The notes: a model not told the origin generated them from the letters alone. 64,000 nt of DNA from Ferruginibacter sp. (GCA_014379625.1 JACMLJ010000065.1:1-64000), one strand, 5' to 3'. Shown: positions 26,875 through 36,330, counted from the stretch's first letter. Program-made: numbers and translations.

Positions 26875-27924
26875 TCATAGCCCTGGTCCCGGATCAACAG
26901 CAGGCCATCCATTTACCCAGTTTATTTTCTTAATCTGTAGTTTTGACCGGCCCTTATCTCTTGCATCGTAGGCATGGTACACAAGGTAATCAGCGCCATC
27001 GAAAGCAGCCGCTGCATTGTGTCCTACGCCATACCAATTTTGATCTCCTTCCAATACCAGCGAACCACCGCCCACATTCATAGGTACACCATCCTTATCA
27101 GCAAATGGCCCGAATATTTTTTCGCTTCTTCCCACTATCATCTTGTAGGTACTTTTTTCTCCGCGGCAGCAATAGTCAAAGGAAACAAATAAATAATAAT
27201 AATTTTGGTGCCTGTAAATAAAAGGCGCTTCAATTGCCGCATCACCCGCCACTGAATCAGGGAGAATAAAATCTCTTTTACGGCTTGCAACGGTGTACCA
27301 GGTTTCGGGTTGTGCAAGAGTGGTTAAATCATCTTTCAGTTTTACTAATTTTATCCCGGTCCAGAAAGAGCCGAAAACCAGCCAGGGCTTTTTATCTTCA
27401 TCCATCACCAGGTTAGGATCAATAGCATTCCACATATCGCGGCCAGGTACTGATTGTATCAATTTACCATGATCAACCCATTTAAAATCTGCAGATGAAG
27501 GATCAAGCGTTTTGTTGGTGGCTACTCCAATGCAGGAAGTATTTTTACCAAAGGCAGAAACCGAATAATATAAATAATACTGCCCGTTATGGTAACTGAT
27601 ATCCGGTGCCCAGGTATGTCCGCTGTAACCCGGTACTGCATCCACGCCCCATTGAGGCGCTTTACTAAACACGGGTTTACCGCGCTTCCAGTGTTTCATA
27701 TCGGTTGAAGAAAAAACAGCAATACCACGCCCTGTGCCAAAAATATAATAAGTGCTATCCTGTCGTATGATCGCCGGGTCATGAACAGGGATAAGGGTAT
27801 CATTAAACAACCTTTGAGCCGCTGGTTGTGCATGTATTTGTGCGCTTAACAACAAACCGGAAAATACCAGCAGGCTTTTCATTGAATCAAATATATTGCT
27901 ATTCATACCCATTCTTTTCCTCAT
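26875..27924 (-). CDS. GH43 arabinan endo-1,5-alpha-L-arabinosidase
   Basis: 349 residues from the first ATG; in-frame ATGs at 27906 and 27882 are also possible, the last giving a neat signal peptide MKSLLVFSGLLLSAQIHAQ. The five-bladed propeller shows the GH43 triad: HDPAIIRQ (base Asp), AIDPNLV (pKa-tuning Asp) and AIEAPFIYRH (acid Glu). GHTWAPDISYHNGQYYLYYS is typical of endo-arabinanases. It would cut the alpha-1,5 backbone of arabinan in the periplasm or outside the cell. Its 3' end is 124 bases before the GH29 start. Confidence 0.9.
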   Translation of the reverse strand: MRKRMGMNSNIFDSMKSLLVFSGLLLSAQIHAQPAAQRLFNDTLIPVHDPAIIRQDSTYYIFGTGRGIAVFSSTDMKHWKRGKPVFSKAPQWGVDAVPGYSGHTWAPDISYHNGQYYLYYSVSAFGKNTSCIGVATNKTLDPSSADFKWVDHGKLIQSVPGRDMWNAIDPNLVMDEDKKPWLVFGSFWTGIKLVKLKDDLTTLAQPETWYTVASRKRDFILPDSVAGDAAIEAPFIYRHQNYYYLFVSFDYCCRGEKSTYKMIVGRSEKIFGPFADKDGVPMNVGGGSLVLEGDQNWYGVGHNAAAAFDGADYLVYHAYDARDKGRSKLQIKKINWVNGWPAVDPGPGL

Positions 27925-27994
27925 TGATTAAAAGTTTATCCTAAAAGCCGTGGCATTAGCCGAAGGATGACTAACCACGCAAATGCGATTTCCT

Positions 27995-29038
27995 TTACTT
28001 ATTTTTTCCCTTTACTAACTGGATACCTTCCGTGGTCATAATCACCCGCTTTATAGTTCCGTCTTTATTATAATACAAATAGTCGATACAAACTGAACGG
28101 CGAAAACTGCTGCCCTCCGTTGGCAAGCTACCATTGTGATAAATAAAGTAAGACTTCCCTTTAAAATCGATGATGGACTGGTGATTGGTATTTGAGTTGC
28201 CGGCCACTTCATTTAAAATGCCTTTAAAAACCCACGGTCCTTCTATGGCAGAACTCATTGCATAAGCAATCTTTTCCGGAAATTCGTAGGCATAGGAAAG
28301 GTAGTACCATTTATTGTGTTTATGTATCCAGGGGGCTTCTGTAAAGTGGGGTAAATCAATGGTATGGATGGGGCCATCCAGTTCCGTCATGTTTTCCTTT
28401 AGCTTTGCATAATAACATTTGGTGTTACCCCAAAACAGGTAAGCCTGCCCGTTATCATCAATGATTACCGATGGATCTATATCATCCCAGCTAATGGTTG
28501 CACCGGTGGTCATGTCATTCGTAATAATTGCAGAACCGCGGGCATCTTTAAACGGCCCCGCGGGATGATCAGACACCGCAACACCAATGGCCTTTCCTTT
28601 AATGGTGGCGTGTGATACAGCTACATACCAGTAATACCTGCCGTTTCTTTCAATTACCTGCGAAGCCCAGGCATCATCCTTCGCCCATCCAAAATCTTTT
28701 ACCTTAAGCGGCACAGGGTGTTCTCTCCAGTTTACCATATCCGCTGATGAATAACATAGCCATTCGTGCATGATGTAGCCATCTTTTCGTGGCAGCCCCT
28801 CATCGTGCCCGGTATATAAATAAACAGAATCGCCATGCACCATTGCCGCAGGATCTGCCGTGTACTTATCCTTTATAATCGGGTTGCCGGCAATAACGGG
28901 GGTTTCTTTTAGCTGTGCCGAAACAACCGGGGCATACGAGACACCAGCGATAAATATTATCCATGCACAAAAGCGGTTGCTTAAAAAATGTCGCTGCAAT
29001 TTGGTAGCTGTACTATTCATGAATTTATTTTTTTTCAA
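27995..29038 (-). CDS. GH43 glycosidase (arabinofuranosidase/xylosidase type)
   Basis: 347 residues with a signal peptide after a basic N-terminus (FCAWIIFIAGVSYAPVVSA). The GH43 triad can be read as TADPAAMVHG, DIDPSVIIDD and FTEAPWIHKH. TGHDEGLPRKDGYIMHEWLC and SNTNHQSIIDFKGKSYFIYH place it near the subfamilies that remove terminal arabinofuranose or xylose. With the neighbouring endo-arabinanase it would release free L-arabinose. The precise substrate is not predictable by eye. Confidence 0.9.
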   Translation of the reverse strand: MKKNKFMNSTATKLQRHFLSNRFCAWIIFIAGVSYAPVVSAQLKETPVIAGNPIIKDKYTADPAAMVHGDSVYLYTGHDEGLPRKDGYIMHEWLCYSSADMVNWREHPVPLKVKDFGWAKDDAWASQVIERNGRYYWYVAVSHATIKGKAIGVAVSDHPAGPFKDARGSAIITNDMTTGATISWDDIDPSVIIDDNGQAYLFWGNTKCYYAKLKENMTELDGPIHTIDLPHFTEAPWIHKHNKWYYLSYAYEFPEKIAYAMSSAIEGPWVFKGILNEVAGNSNTNHQSIIDFKGKSYFIYHNGSLPTEGSSFRRSVCIDYLYYNKDGTIKRVIMTTEGIQLVKGKNK

Positions 29039-29155
29039 TGCAACGGTGAGTTGAAGAAAGGCCTGTAATCATGATATGCATGGCCACCGGGCAACAGCCG
29101 AATTTCACACTCAATAACAAAAGTTTCCGGTGCTGCCTAAAACATCCACCATCCA

Positions 29156-29860
29156 TTATTTCCAGCTATTTTGCCCCGGCACCAGGTTTAAAAAAGAGTT
29201 TAATGAAGCGTTGTATTTTTTAGTATCCACCTTATAATAGAAAGCCCCTTTTTTTGAACCTAATTTATCTTTGTCTTTTAATTTCATCAATAATTTGGTG
29301 GATAATAATTTGCGATTGAAATTCCCCTTGTCAAACCCGGTATTGTAAACACATTGATATAAATTTTGCAACTGGGGTATAGTAAATTTTGCCGGTAACA
29401 ATTCAAACAATAACGGGTGCAGGGCCGCTTTATAGCGTAACTTTTCTTTGGCAAGCTCTACTATTTTTGTATGGTCAAATATCAGGTCGGGTAATTCATT
29501 GATCGAAAACCAGGCCGGGTGATAATGTTCAATGATCTGCTGTGTATATTGCTGAATATCGATCAATGCAAAAAAGGTGATAGAAACAGTGCGCTCTACT
29601 GTATCCCGGTCAATTGCTGAAAATGCGTGCAACTGTTCCATATACAATCCATCCAACCCGGTCAGTTCCTTTAAAACCCTTGCTGCCGCATCTTCCGCGC
29701 TTTCTTTTTCACCCACAAACCCACCAACCAAACTCCATTTTCCGCGAAAAGGCTCAAATCCCCTTTGAATTACCATCAGCTTTAATTCCTGTCCGTCAAA
29801 ACCAAAAATGATACAATCTACGGCGAAAAGAAACCGCTTCTGTTGTGAATACCGGCGCAT
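29156..29860 (-). CDS. araR: Nudix-family transcriptional regulator of arabinose use (AraR type)
   Basis: 234 residues. An N-terminal Nudix fold (about 9-140) is followed by a winged-helix domain (about 150-230, LLSTKLLMKLKDKDKLGSKK). The Nudix box reads GFVGEKESAEDAAARVLKEL; two of the conserved glutamates of REUxEE are replaced (V and L), so it should not hydrolyse nucleotides. Nudix-type AraR proteins of Bacteroides bind L-arabinose and repress ara genes; the position between the symporter and the arabinanases fits exactly. NrtR (NAD metabolism) is the other subfamily with this layout, but the context argues against it. Confidence 0.85.
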   Translation of the reverse strand: MRRYSQQKRFLFAVDCIIFGFDGQELKLMVIQRGFEPFRGKWSLVGGFVGEKESAEDAAARVLKELTGLDGLYMEQLHAFSAIDRDTVERTVSITFFALIDIQQYTQQIIEHYHPAWFSINELPDLIFDHTKIVELAKEKLRYKAALHPLLFELLPAKFTIPQLQNLYQCVYNTGFDKGNFNRKLLSTKLLMKLKDKDKLGSKKGAFYYKVDTKKYNASLNSFLNLVPGQNSWK

Positions 29861-29925
29861 AATAAATGTTGCTGATTTGGGAACTTAAAATTTATTACGA
29901 TGATAGTTTATGACCAATACTTGGT

Positions 29926-30160
29926 CCTTCGACTGTATCGACCTTCGGCTTCGCTCAGGGCGATCAGGCGATATCCCCCGGCTATAGCGCCCTTCGGCTT
30001 CGCTCAGGACGATCGGGCAACATCCTTCGACTCCGCTCAGGACTACATAATTCATCCTTCGGCTGTATCGCCCTTCGACTGCGCTCAGGACTGCATAACT
30101 CATCCTTTGGATTCGCTCAGGACGATCAGGTAACATCCTTCGACTTCGCTCAGGACAGTC
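29926..30160. repeat. Array of CCTTCGACTCCGCTCAGGA-type units
   Basis: Six full units (starting at 29942, 29991, 30024, 30072, 30104 and 30137) and three half units (29926, 29975, 30056; form CCTTCGACTGTATCG) are arranged in steps of about 16 and 32-33 bases. The array fills the gap between the symporter stop codon, which follows it directly at 30162, and araR. ORFs predicted across it are low-complexity artefacts. Confidence 0.85.
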
Positions 30161-30161
30161 C

Positions 30162-31868
30162 TTACCAGAACTTAACATATAATGCGATTATAATCAATAA
30201 GGTAATCACAATCAAAGCGGTTGTTTGCGGCTTTAATTTAAACATTTCCTTATCTAATAAGAATGCCTTTGGATTAATCTTCGGCCCACCAAGACTGATA
30301 GCCACCATAACGATCATGGTAAACAAAAATGACAGTCCCATGCAAATATGAAAAGGAATTACAAACACTTCTTTTCCGTTTTGAACAGTATGATAAGCAG
30401 TGTATAAAAAAGTTTCGTTGCCAAATAACTGCGGCGCGAATTCATTAAATAAAACTGATAAAAGAAAGCCCGTTAAAAGGCCTGCAATTGCTGCGGCCCC
30501 GGTAGTTCTTTTCCAGAACATACCCAGTAAAAACATAGCAAACACACCAGGACTTATATAACCGGTATATTGTTGTATAAATGTAAAACCACCCTTACCC
30601 CCAATGCCTAATAAGTCGCTCCATGTAAACATTACAGCCAGTATCATTGCAATCAAAACTGCAATTCTTCCCGTATACACCTGGCTTTTTTCAGACGACT
30701 CTTTCTGGAAATATTTCTTATGGATATCCAGGGTATAAATGGTTGATATACTATTTACTTTACCAGCAAGGGATGCTACAATTGCGGCAGTTAAGGCAGC
30801 AACCGACAAACCCTTTAACCCCGTAGGTAAAAAAGTGAGGACTGCCGAATATGCACCATCTTTCCCTCCCACTAAGGGGCTTAAATTTTTAGCCACTTCC
30901 GGATTGTTATATAAAACAAAAGCAGCGATACCCGGTAACATTACGATTAGGGGCATTAATAATTTTAAAAGCCCGGCAAATAAAATACCGGTACGGGCGG
31001 TTTGCAGATCGGCGCCCAAAGCGCGCTGTGTTATATATTGGTTACAGCCCCAGTAATTAAGATTAATGATCCAGATACCGGCTACATAGGCCAGCAAACC
31101 CGGGAAAGTAATGTATTTATTAATATCGTTTTGAGAAGAATCTGCAGTTGGTCTTGGAATGATCATTTTAAAATGCTCCGGCGCTTCCTTCATCAAAACT
31201 TTAAAACCCGCGATAGCATTCTGGCCTACACCAAAATATTCACCCACCGTGGTTAAAGCGATGTAGGTAGTAACCAACCCCCCGATGATCAATACCGCCA
31301 CCTGTATCACATCTGTATACGCAACCACTTTCATACCGCCTAAAGATATCAGCAAAGCGAATATTGCAAGTCCAACCATGATCGTATGAAGATAACCACC
31401 GCCGGCTATCCCATTAATAGCCACGGCGCCAAGGTATAAGATGGAAGTAAGGTTAACAAAAACATACAAAAACAACCAGAAAACCGCCATGATCAAAGCA
31501 GTTGATTCATTGTACCGTGTTTTTAAGAACTGTGGCATGGTATAAATCTTGTTCTTAAGATATACCGGAATAAACCAAACCGCTACTATAATAAGCGCAA
31601 TCGCTGCTATCCATTCATAAGCAGCAACAGCAATACCTAAAAAGAACCCCTCTCCACTCATACCAATAAATTGCTCTGCGGATATATTGGATGCAATTAA
31701 AGAAGCCCCGATGGCCCACCAGGTAAGCGTTCCTTCTGCCAGGAAATAAGCTTTGGCATCATGTTCATTTTTTTTGCGTTTATGGTAGATGCTATAACCA
31801 TAGCCGGCTACTATAATAAAGTACACAATAAATACCACGTAATCGGCAAAAGCGAGGTTCTTATCCAT
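30162..31868 (-). CDS. Sodium/solute symporter (SSS family), probable arabinose transporter
   Basis: 568 residues with about 13-14 membrane helices. Landmarks of the SSS family are FADYVVFIVYFIIVAGYGY, AIGASLIASNISAEQFIGMS (TM2) and the long TM cluster up to ALIVITLLIIIALYVKFW. It brings sugar in with sodium. Its place between araA and araR makes L-arabinose the likely substrate; the family alone would also allow galactose, glucose or xylose. The gene follows araA by 69 bases. Confidence 0.9.
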   Translation of the reverse strand: MDKNLAFADYVVFIVYFIIVAGYGYSIYHKRKKNEHDAKAYFLAEGTLTWWAIGASLIASNISAEQFIGMSGEGFFLGIAVAAYEWIAAIALIIVAVWFIPVYLKNKIYTMPQFLKTRYNESTALIMAVFWLFLYVFVNLTSILYLGAVAINGIAGGGYLHTIMVGLAIFALLISLGGMKVVAYTDVIQVAVLIIGGLVTTYIALTTVGEYFGVGQNAIAGFKVLMKEAPEHFKMIIPRPTADSSQNDINKYITFPGLLAYVAGIWIINLNYWGCNQYITQRALGADLQTARTGILFAGLLKLLMPLIVMLPGIAAFVLYNNPEVAKNLSPLVGGKDGAYSAVLTFLPTGLKGLSVAALTAAIVASLAGKVNSISTIYTLDIHKKYFQKESSEKSQVYTGRIAVLIAMILAVMFTWSDLLGIGGKGGFTFIQQYTGYISPGVFAMFLLGMFWKRTTGAAAIAGLLTGFLLSVLFNEFAPQLFGNETFLYTAYHTVQNGKEVFVIPFHICMGLSFLFTMIVMVAISLGGPKINPKAFLLDKEMFKLKPQTTALIVITLLIIIALYVKFW

Positions 31869-31937
31869 AAGTAAGAATTTTGATTGTTTTTTTCAGGTTA
31901 AAATTTAATTGGCAATAATACAATTACAATGTTAAGT

Positions 31938-33437
31938 TTATTTATTGATTTGATAATACACTTCGTTCCAGCGCAATTCATTTTTAAACTGGTACAAATT
32001 AGTATCCTTTCCTATTAATGCAAATTCAATAGATGCCATCTCTGCAAAATCCTGCAAATGAGCAGCCGTGAGGTTCTGGCTATAACCCGTATGATGGGCG
32101 CCGCCGGCCAGTATCCAGGCAGCACAACCCGTTTTCATATCCGGCAATGGTTTCCATAAAACGCGGGCTACCGGCAGTTTGGGAAGGTCATGTAAGGGAG
32201 CAACCGCTTCTACTTCGTTAACCAGCAGGCGAAAACGGTTTCCCATATCTATCAGTGAGGCATTTAAAGCCGGTCCCCCATCGCAACTGAATACTAATCT
32301 TACCGGATCAGCCTTGCCGCCAATACCCAATGGATGTACCTGGCAACTCGGTTTGCCATGTGCTATGGACGGGCAAATTTCGAGCATGTGTGAACCCAGT
32401 ACCATCGGGTTCTTCGGATCAAAATGATAGGTATAATCTTCCATAAATGAATTGCCGCCGGGCAAACCGCTACCCATTACCTTCATCGCCCGTACAAGCG
32501 CCGCTGTCTTCCAGTCGCCCTCACCGGCAAAGCCATAACCACTCGCCATCAGGCGCTGGGCGGCAATTCCGGGCAATTGCGCCATACCGTGCAGGTCTTC
32601 AAATGTATCCGTAAACCCTTTATAATTGCCCGCCTCCAGGAATGCACGTAACCCGATTTCAATTTTAGCCGCCTCTCTTAAGGATTGATATTGCGCCCCA
32701 TCTTTTTTTAATGCGGGAACCAATGTGTACTGGTCTTCGTATTCACCGATCAGCAAATCAATGGACGCATCACTTGTTTCGTTGATTACTTTTACCAGGT
32801 CGCCAATGCCGTGTGTGTTTACTGCATAGCCAAACTTATATTCAGCTTCAACTTTATCGCCATCCGTTACGGCAACAAAGCGCATGTTATCTCCAAAGCG
32901 CACAAACTTTGCACCCTGCCAGTCATTCCATCCCGCGGCGGCACGGGTCCAGGTATTTAATTCTTCCAACACTTCCGGATCCTGCCAATGGCCAACTACT
33001 ACCTTCCTGTTCATCCGCATGCGGCTGACTATAAAACCAAATTCCCTGTCGCCATGCGCACTTTGATTGAGGTTCATAAAGTCCATGTCAATATCATTCC
33101 ATGGAATATCGCGGTTAAACTGTGTATGTAAATGACACAAGGGTTTTTGCAAAATTTTCAATCCGCCAATCCACATTTTCGCCGGCGAAAAAGTATGCAT
33201 CCATGCGATGATACCGATACAGTTCTTTGCTGTATTGGCTTCCATGCAAATGGCATAAATTTCTTCGGTGGTTTTAACCGTTGGTTTAAACACTAGTTTT
33301 ACGGAAATTTGCGGCGCATCGTTTAATGAAGCGGCAATTGTCTGGGAATGTAAGGCTACCTGCTTCAATGTTTCTTCACCATATAAATGCTGGCTGCCGG
33401 TTACAAACCATACTTCAAATTCTTTGAGATTTATCAT
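31938..33437 (-). CDS. araA: L-arabinose isomerase
   Basis: [20 protein letters not shown] at 33437 is the usual start; the track's extra 16 residues come from repeat sequence upstream. The 499-residue protein has the family blocks [36 protein letters not shown] (active-site Glu) and FMEDYTYHF (second Glu). It converts L-arabinose to L-ribulose with Mn2+ in the cytoplasm. It is the third gene in the araB-araD-araA order and is followed by the symporter. Confidence 0.96.
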   Translation of the reverse strand: MINLKEFEVWFVTGSQHLYGEETLKQVALHSQTIAASLNDAPQISVKLVFKPTVKTTEEIYAICMEANTAKNCIGIIAWMHTFSPAKMWIGGLKILQKPLCHLHTQFNRDIPWNDIDMDFMNLNQSAHGDREFGFIVSRMRMNRKVVVGHWQDPEVLEELNTWTRAAAGWNDWQGAKFVRFGDNMRFVAVTDGDKVEAEYKFGYAVNTHGIGDLVKVINETSDASIDLLIGEYEDQYTLVPALKKDGAQYQSLREAAKIEIGLRAFLEAGNYKGFTDTFEDLHGMAQLPGIAAQRLMASGYGFAGEGDWKTAALVRAMKVMGSGLPGGNSFMEDYTYHFDPKNPMVLGSHMLEICPSIAHGKPSCQVHPLGIGGKADPVRLVFSCDGGPALNASLIDMGNRFRLLVNEVEAVAPLHDLPKLPVARVLWKPLPDMKTGCAAWILAGGAHHTGYSQNLTAAHLQDFAEMASIEFALIGKDTNLYQFKNELRWNEVYYQINK

Positions 33438-33474
33438 TGCTGGGACTTTTTTATTTTTATATTTTTTTGCGATG

Positions 33475-33522
33475 ACGATGGGCATTAGCCATCATTATTA
33501 TATTTCGCGCTTTAAGGGCTGG
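33475..33522 (+). repeat. Dispersed 48-bp repeat, copy B
   Basis: Related to copy A at 24993-25040: ACGATGGG, a short inverted repeat, CATTATTATAT and CTTTAAGGGCTGG. It lies in the 210-bp gap between araD and araA, and an annotated ORF start for araA would wrongly run into it. Confidence 0.6.
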
Positions 33523-33593
33523 TAGCTCAATTTTTGAACAAAACTCTCTCTTACTATACCAAAATTTATTATTCATCATACCCTGTATGGTAT

Positions 33594-33640
33594 CCTGCAT
33601 CAAGTATCCAGCATCAAGCATCAAGTACCCGGCATCCCCC
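33594..33640. repeat. Short tandem GCATCAAGTATCCA repeat
   Basis: Three to four imperfect units of CAGCATCAAGTA / CCGGCATC lie just after the araD stop. A similar run (CAGTATTCAGCATCCAATAT) occurs at 41820-41865 after the DUF1080 gene. Confidence 0.55.
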
Positions 33641-33648
33641 GTCCCCTT

Positions 33649-34347
33649 CTATTGCCCGTAATAACTATCCGGCCCATGTTTGCGTTCAAAATGCTTTTTG
33701 ATGAGTGAATCCTGCAGCCTGGGTGCATTGGGATTGATCTGTTCGGTTAATAATGCCATTTGCGCGATACATTCCAGTACGGCACTGTTGTACACCGCTT
33801 TCTCCGGGGTTTTGCCCCAGGTGAACGGCGCATGATTACCTACCAGTATCATTTCTATTTCTTCATAACCGAGGTTCTTCTCTTTCAGTGCATGCATTAT
33901 CTGGAAACCGGTTTCATATTCATAATTACCCTGTATCATTTCATCACTCATTGGTGGCGCGCAGGGGATATCCACCGTATTATGATCGGCATGTGTAGTT
34001 CCAAAAATAGGTATGGAACGATGGCTCTGCGCCCATGCGGTAGCGTAAGTAGAGTGGGTATGCACGATGCCCCCGATCTTTTCCCAATGCTTGTACAATA
34101 CAGCATGGGTAAGCGTATCAGAGGAAGGCCGGAGCGTACCTTCAACAATTTTTCCATCAAAGTCAACAATCACCATTTTTGCCGGTGATAAATCTTCATA
34201 AGGAACCCCACTTGGTTTAATGGCAAATACACCCGCAGTTCTGTCTGCCGCGCTCACATTTCCAAATGTAAATAACACCAAACCTAATTTGGGTAATTGC
34301 ATATTGGCATCATAAGCCGATTGTTGTATTTCATCGTATTTACTCAT
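33649..34347 (-). CDS. araD: L-ribulose-5-phosphate 4-epimerase
   Basis: 232 residues, the AraD/class II aldolase size. TFGNVSAADRTAGVFAIKPS binds phosphate, and THADHNTVDIPC (about 95-106) and VGNHAPFTWG (about 170) supply the zinc-binding histidines. It converts L-ribulose 5-phosphate to D-xylulose 5-phosphate, the last step of the pathway. It lies between araB and araA. Its promoter-proximal side is filled by a 42-bp tandem repeat. Confidence 0.95.
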   Translation of the reverse strand: MSKYDEIQQSAYDANMQLPKLGLVLFTFGNVSAADRTAGVFAIKPSGVPYEDLSPAKMVIVDFDGKIVEGTLRPSSDTLTHAVLYKHWEKIGGIVHTHSTYATAWAQSHRSIPIFGTTHADHNTVDIPCAPPMSDEMIQGNYEYETGFQIMHALKEKNLGYEEIEMILVGNHAPFTWGKTPEKAVYNSAVLECIAQMALLTEQINPNAPRLQDSLIKKHFERKHGPDSYYGQ

Positions 34348-34351
34348 ATAA

Positions 34352-34475
34352 GTTGATCGTTGATGGTTGTTTGTTGATCGTTGTTCGTTGATGGTTGATC
34401 GTTGATGGTTGTTTGTTGATCGTTGTTCGTTGATGGTTGATCGTTGTTTGTTGTTTGTTGTTGGTTGTTGGTTCT
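34352..34475. repeat. 42-bp tandem repeat rich in GTTGATCGTTG
   Basis: Two exact 42-base units begin at 34352 and 34394 (GTTGATCGTTGATGGTTGTT...). A third, partial unit decays into GTTTGTTGTTGGTTGTTGG. It lies between the araD start codon and the araB stop. The 65-codon ORF predicted across it is an artefact. Confidence 0.85.
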
Positions 34476-34505
34476 AAGTAAGTAACCGGCGATTTATATA
34501 TTATT

Positions 34506-34555
34506 CCATTACCTATTGCCCATTGCCCATTCACCATTGCTCATTCACCATTGCC
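34506..34555. repeat. Short tandem CCATTCACCATTGCC repeat overlapping the araB stop
   Basis: Units of CATTGCCCATTCACC run into the 3' end of araB, so the last codons of araB (EGNGE) and its TGA are made of repeat sequence. Confidence 0.6.
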
Positions 34556-36223
34556 TTCTGTTGCGCTCTCAATAAATTTTCCCAACTGCCGGTAACTGTT
34601 GTAACGCTGTTTGTAAATGCCCACACGTTCGGGGTTGGGAAAATATTCCGCATCAAAGCCCTGTCCCATCGCCATCATCGCATCTTCTACTTTTTCATAA
34701 ATACCTGCGGCTGTTGCAGCGAACATGGCTGCACCGAGGGCACAGGTTTGTTCTGATTTATGGATGCGGATAGGCATGTCCATTACGTCTGCCATCATCT
34801 GCATAATAAAAGGCGATTTTTTAGCAACGCCTCCAATCCCGATCAATCCTTTTACCGGCACCCCCTGTTCATTAAACCGGTCAACAATGGCTTTTGCGCC
34901 AAAGCAGGTTGCTTCTGCAATGGCACGGAATATTTTCGGTGCATCCGTTCCTAGGCTTAACCCCGAAATCGCACCTTTTAGCAATTGATTTGCATCGGGT
35001 GTACGCCTGCCGTTGAACCAGTCTAATGCGAGTTCATTATTTTCATCCGGCGGTAGCAACGCCGCCTCTTTACTCAATTCAGCTATGATATTGTTAGTGG
35101 CTTCTTCAATCAACTTTGCTGCGGTGGCCTTATCGATTATGGCCGACTTTGGCAACAGTTTTTGCAGCGGCCATGCCAGTATATTTTTAAACCATGCATA
35201 AGCATCACCAAATGCAGACTGCCCTGCTTCCATACCCATCATACCTGGAATGACTGAGCCCGGCACCTGTCCGCAAATACCCTTCACCAGTTTACCTTCC
35301 ACTTCGTTCATCGGCGCTACCAGCATATCACAGGTTGAAGTGCCCATTACTTTACTTAAATGATAAGCTTCAATCTGGCCGCCTACCGCTCCCATATGCG
35401 CATCAAATGCACCTACGCCAATTACCACACTGGTGCTAAGCCCGAGGCGTTGGGCCCATTCAGCAGACAGATTACCCACCCGCTGATCCGCGGTATAAGT
35501 TTCTTTAAACAGCTTTTTTGTAAATCCTTTGAGCAGGGGATCAAGTGATGCAAAAAATTCATCCGGAGGTAATCCGTCAAATGCTTCACTCCACAGGGCC
35601 TTGTGCCCGGCACTGCATACGCCGCGTTTCATCAGCTTAACATCCGTACCGCCTGAAAGCAGGAAGGGTACCCAGTCGCAGTGCTCAACCCATGAATACA
35701 CCGCGTCCCTCACCGCACTATCCGCACGTAAAATGCGTAGCAGCTTCGCCCAATACCATTCAGATGAATAGATGCCGCCAACAAATTGCAGGTAATTGAA
35801 ATCAAACTTTGTTGCATGCTCATTTATTTCTCCCGCTTCTTTTACAGCGGTATGGTCTTTCCATAAAACAAACATCGCATTGGGATTGGTTTCAAAAGAT
35901 GGCAACAATGCCAGCGGGGTACCTGTTTCATCCACTGCTACCGGGGAGGATCCGGTAGTGTCTACTGAGATGGCTTTGATATTGGCTGCCACGGCAGGTC
36001 CGGCTTGTTGCAAACAGCTTTTAATGGTTTGCTCGAGGCCTTCCACATAATCCAGCGGATGCTGACGAAACTGGTTTAAAGCAGCATCACAATACAAACC
36101 TTCTTTCCAGCGGGGATAGTAAAAAACGGCAGCAGCAATTTCATTTCCGTTAGCGGCATTCACAATGATGGAACGCACTGAGTCAGTTCCGTAGTCGACT
36201 CCTATTACAAATTGATCGTTCAT
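34541..36223 (-). CDS. araB: Ribulokinase
   Basis: 560 residues from MNDQFVIGVDYGTDSVRSII at 36223; the first three codons in the track are unlikely. FGGY kinase landmarks: VDYGTDSVR (phosphate 1), ISVDTTGSSPVAVDE (about 90), IGVGAFDAHMGAVGG and IGIGGVAKKSPFIMQMMADV (adenosine site). It phosphorylates L-ribulose. It is the first gene of araBDA and has a textbook promoter just upstream. Its C-terminal codons lie in a dispersed repeat. Confidence 0.96.
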   Translation of the reverse strand: MNDQFVIGVDYGTDSVRSIIVNAANGNEIAAAVFYYPRWKEGLYCDAALNQFRQHPLDYVEGLEQTIKSCLQQAGPAVAANIKAISVDTTGSSPVAVDETGTPLALLPSFETNPNAMFVLWKDHTAVKEAGEINEHATKFDFNYLQFVGGIYSSEWYWAKLLRILRADSAVRDAVYSWVEHCDWVPFLLSGGTDVKLMKRGVCSAGHKALWSEAFDGLPPDEFFASLDPLLKGFTKKLFKETYTADQRVGNLSAEWAQRLGLSTSVVIGVGAFDAHMGAVGGQIEAYHLSKVMGTSTCDMLVAPMNEVEGKLVKGICGQVPGSVIPGMMGMEAGQSAFGDAYAWFKNILAWPLQKLLPKSAIIDKATAAKLIEEATNNIIAELSKEAALLPPDENNELALDWFNGRRTPDANQLLKGAISGLSLGTDAPKIFRAIAEATCFGAKAIVDRFNEQGVPVKGLIGIGGVAKKSPFIMQMMADVMDMPIRIHKSEQTCALGAAMFAATAAGIYEKVEDAMMAMGQGFDAEYFPNPERVGIYKQRYNSYRQLGKFIESATEGNGE

Positions 36224-36245
36224 AATGAGCAAGGCAATGTTTTAG

Positions 36246-36279
36246 CAAATATAATATTATTTGTATAATTGACAATTAT
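36246..36279 (-). promoter_or_regulatory. araB promoter with two palindromes
   Basis: On the minus strand TTG (36275-36273), a 19-base spacer and TATATTTG (36253-36246) match the Bacteroidota promoter exactly. The perfect palindrome ATAATTGACAATTAT (36265-36279) covers the TTG box and a second one, CAAATATAATATTATTTG (36246-36263), covers the TATATTTG box. Either could be the AraR operator. Confidence 0.7.
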
Positions 36280-36330
36280 TTTTTTTCTAAGGCTTTACGG
36301 GTAGTTTCCAGGCAATAAAACCCGCCCAAA

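Noticed and set aside
29885-30178. 97-codon ORF on the minus strand and 77-codon ORF on the plus strand over the repeat array
   Set aside because: Both translate the CCTTCGACTCCGCTCAGGA repeat (low-complexity SRRS/SAQD text) and are not genes.
34340-34537. 65-codon minus-strand ORF rich in T, N and Q
   Set aside because: It is the translation of the 42-bp tandem repeat, not a protein.
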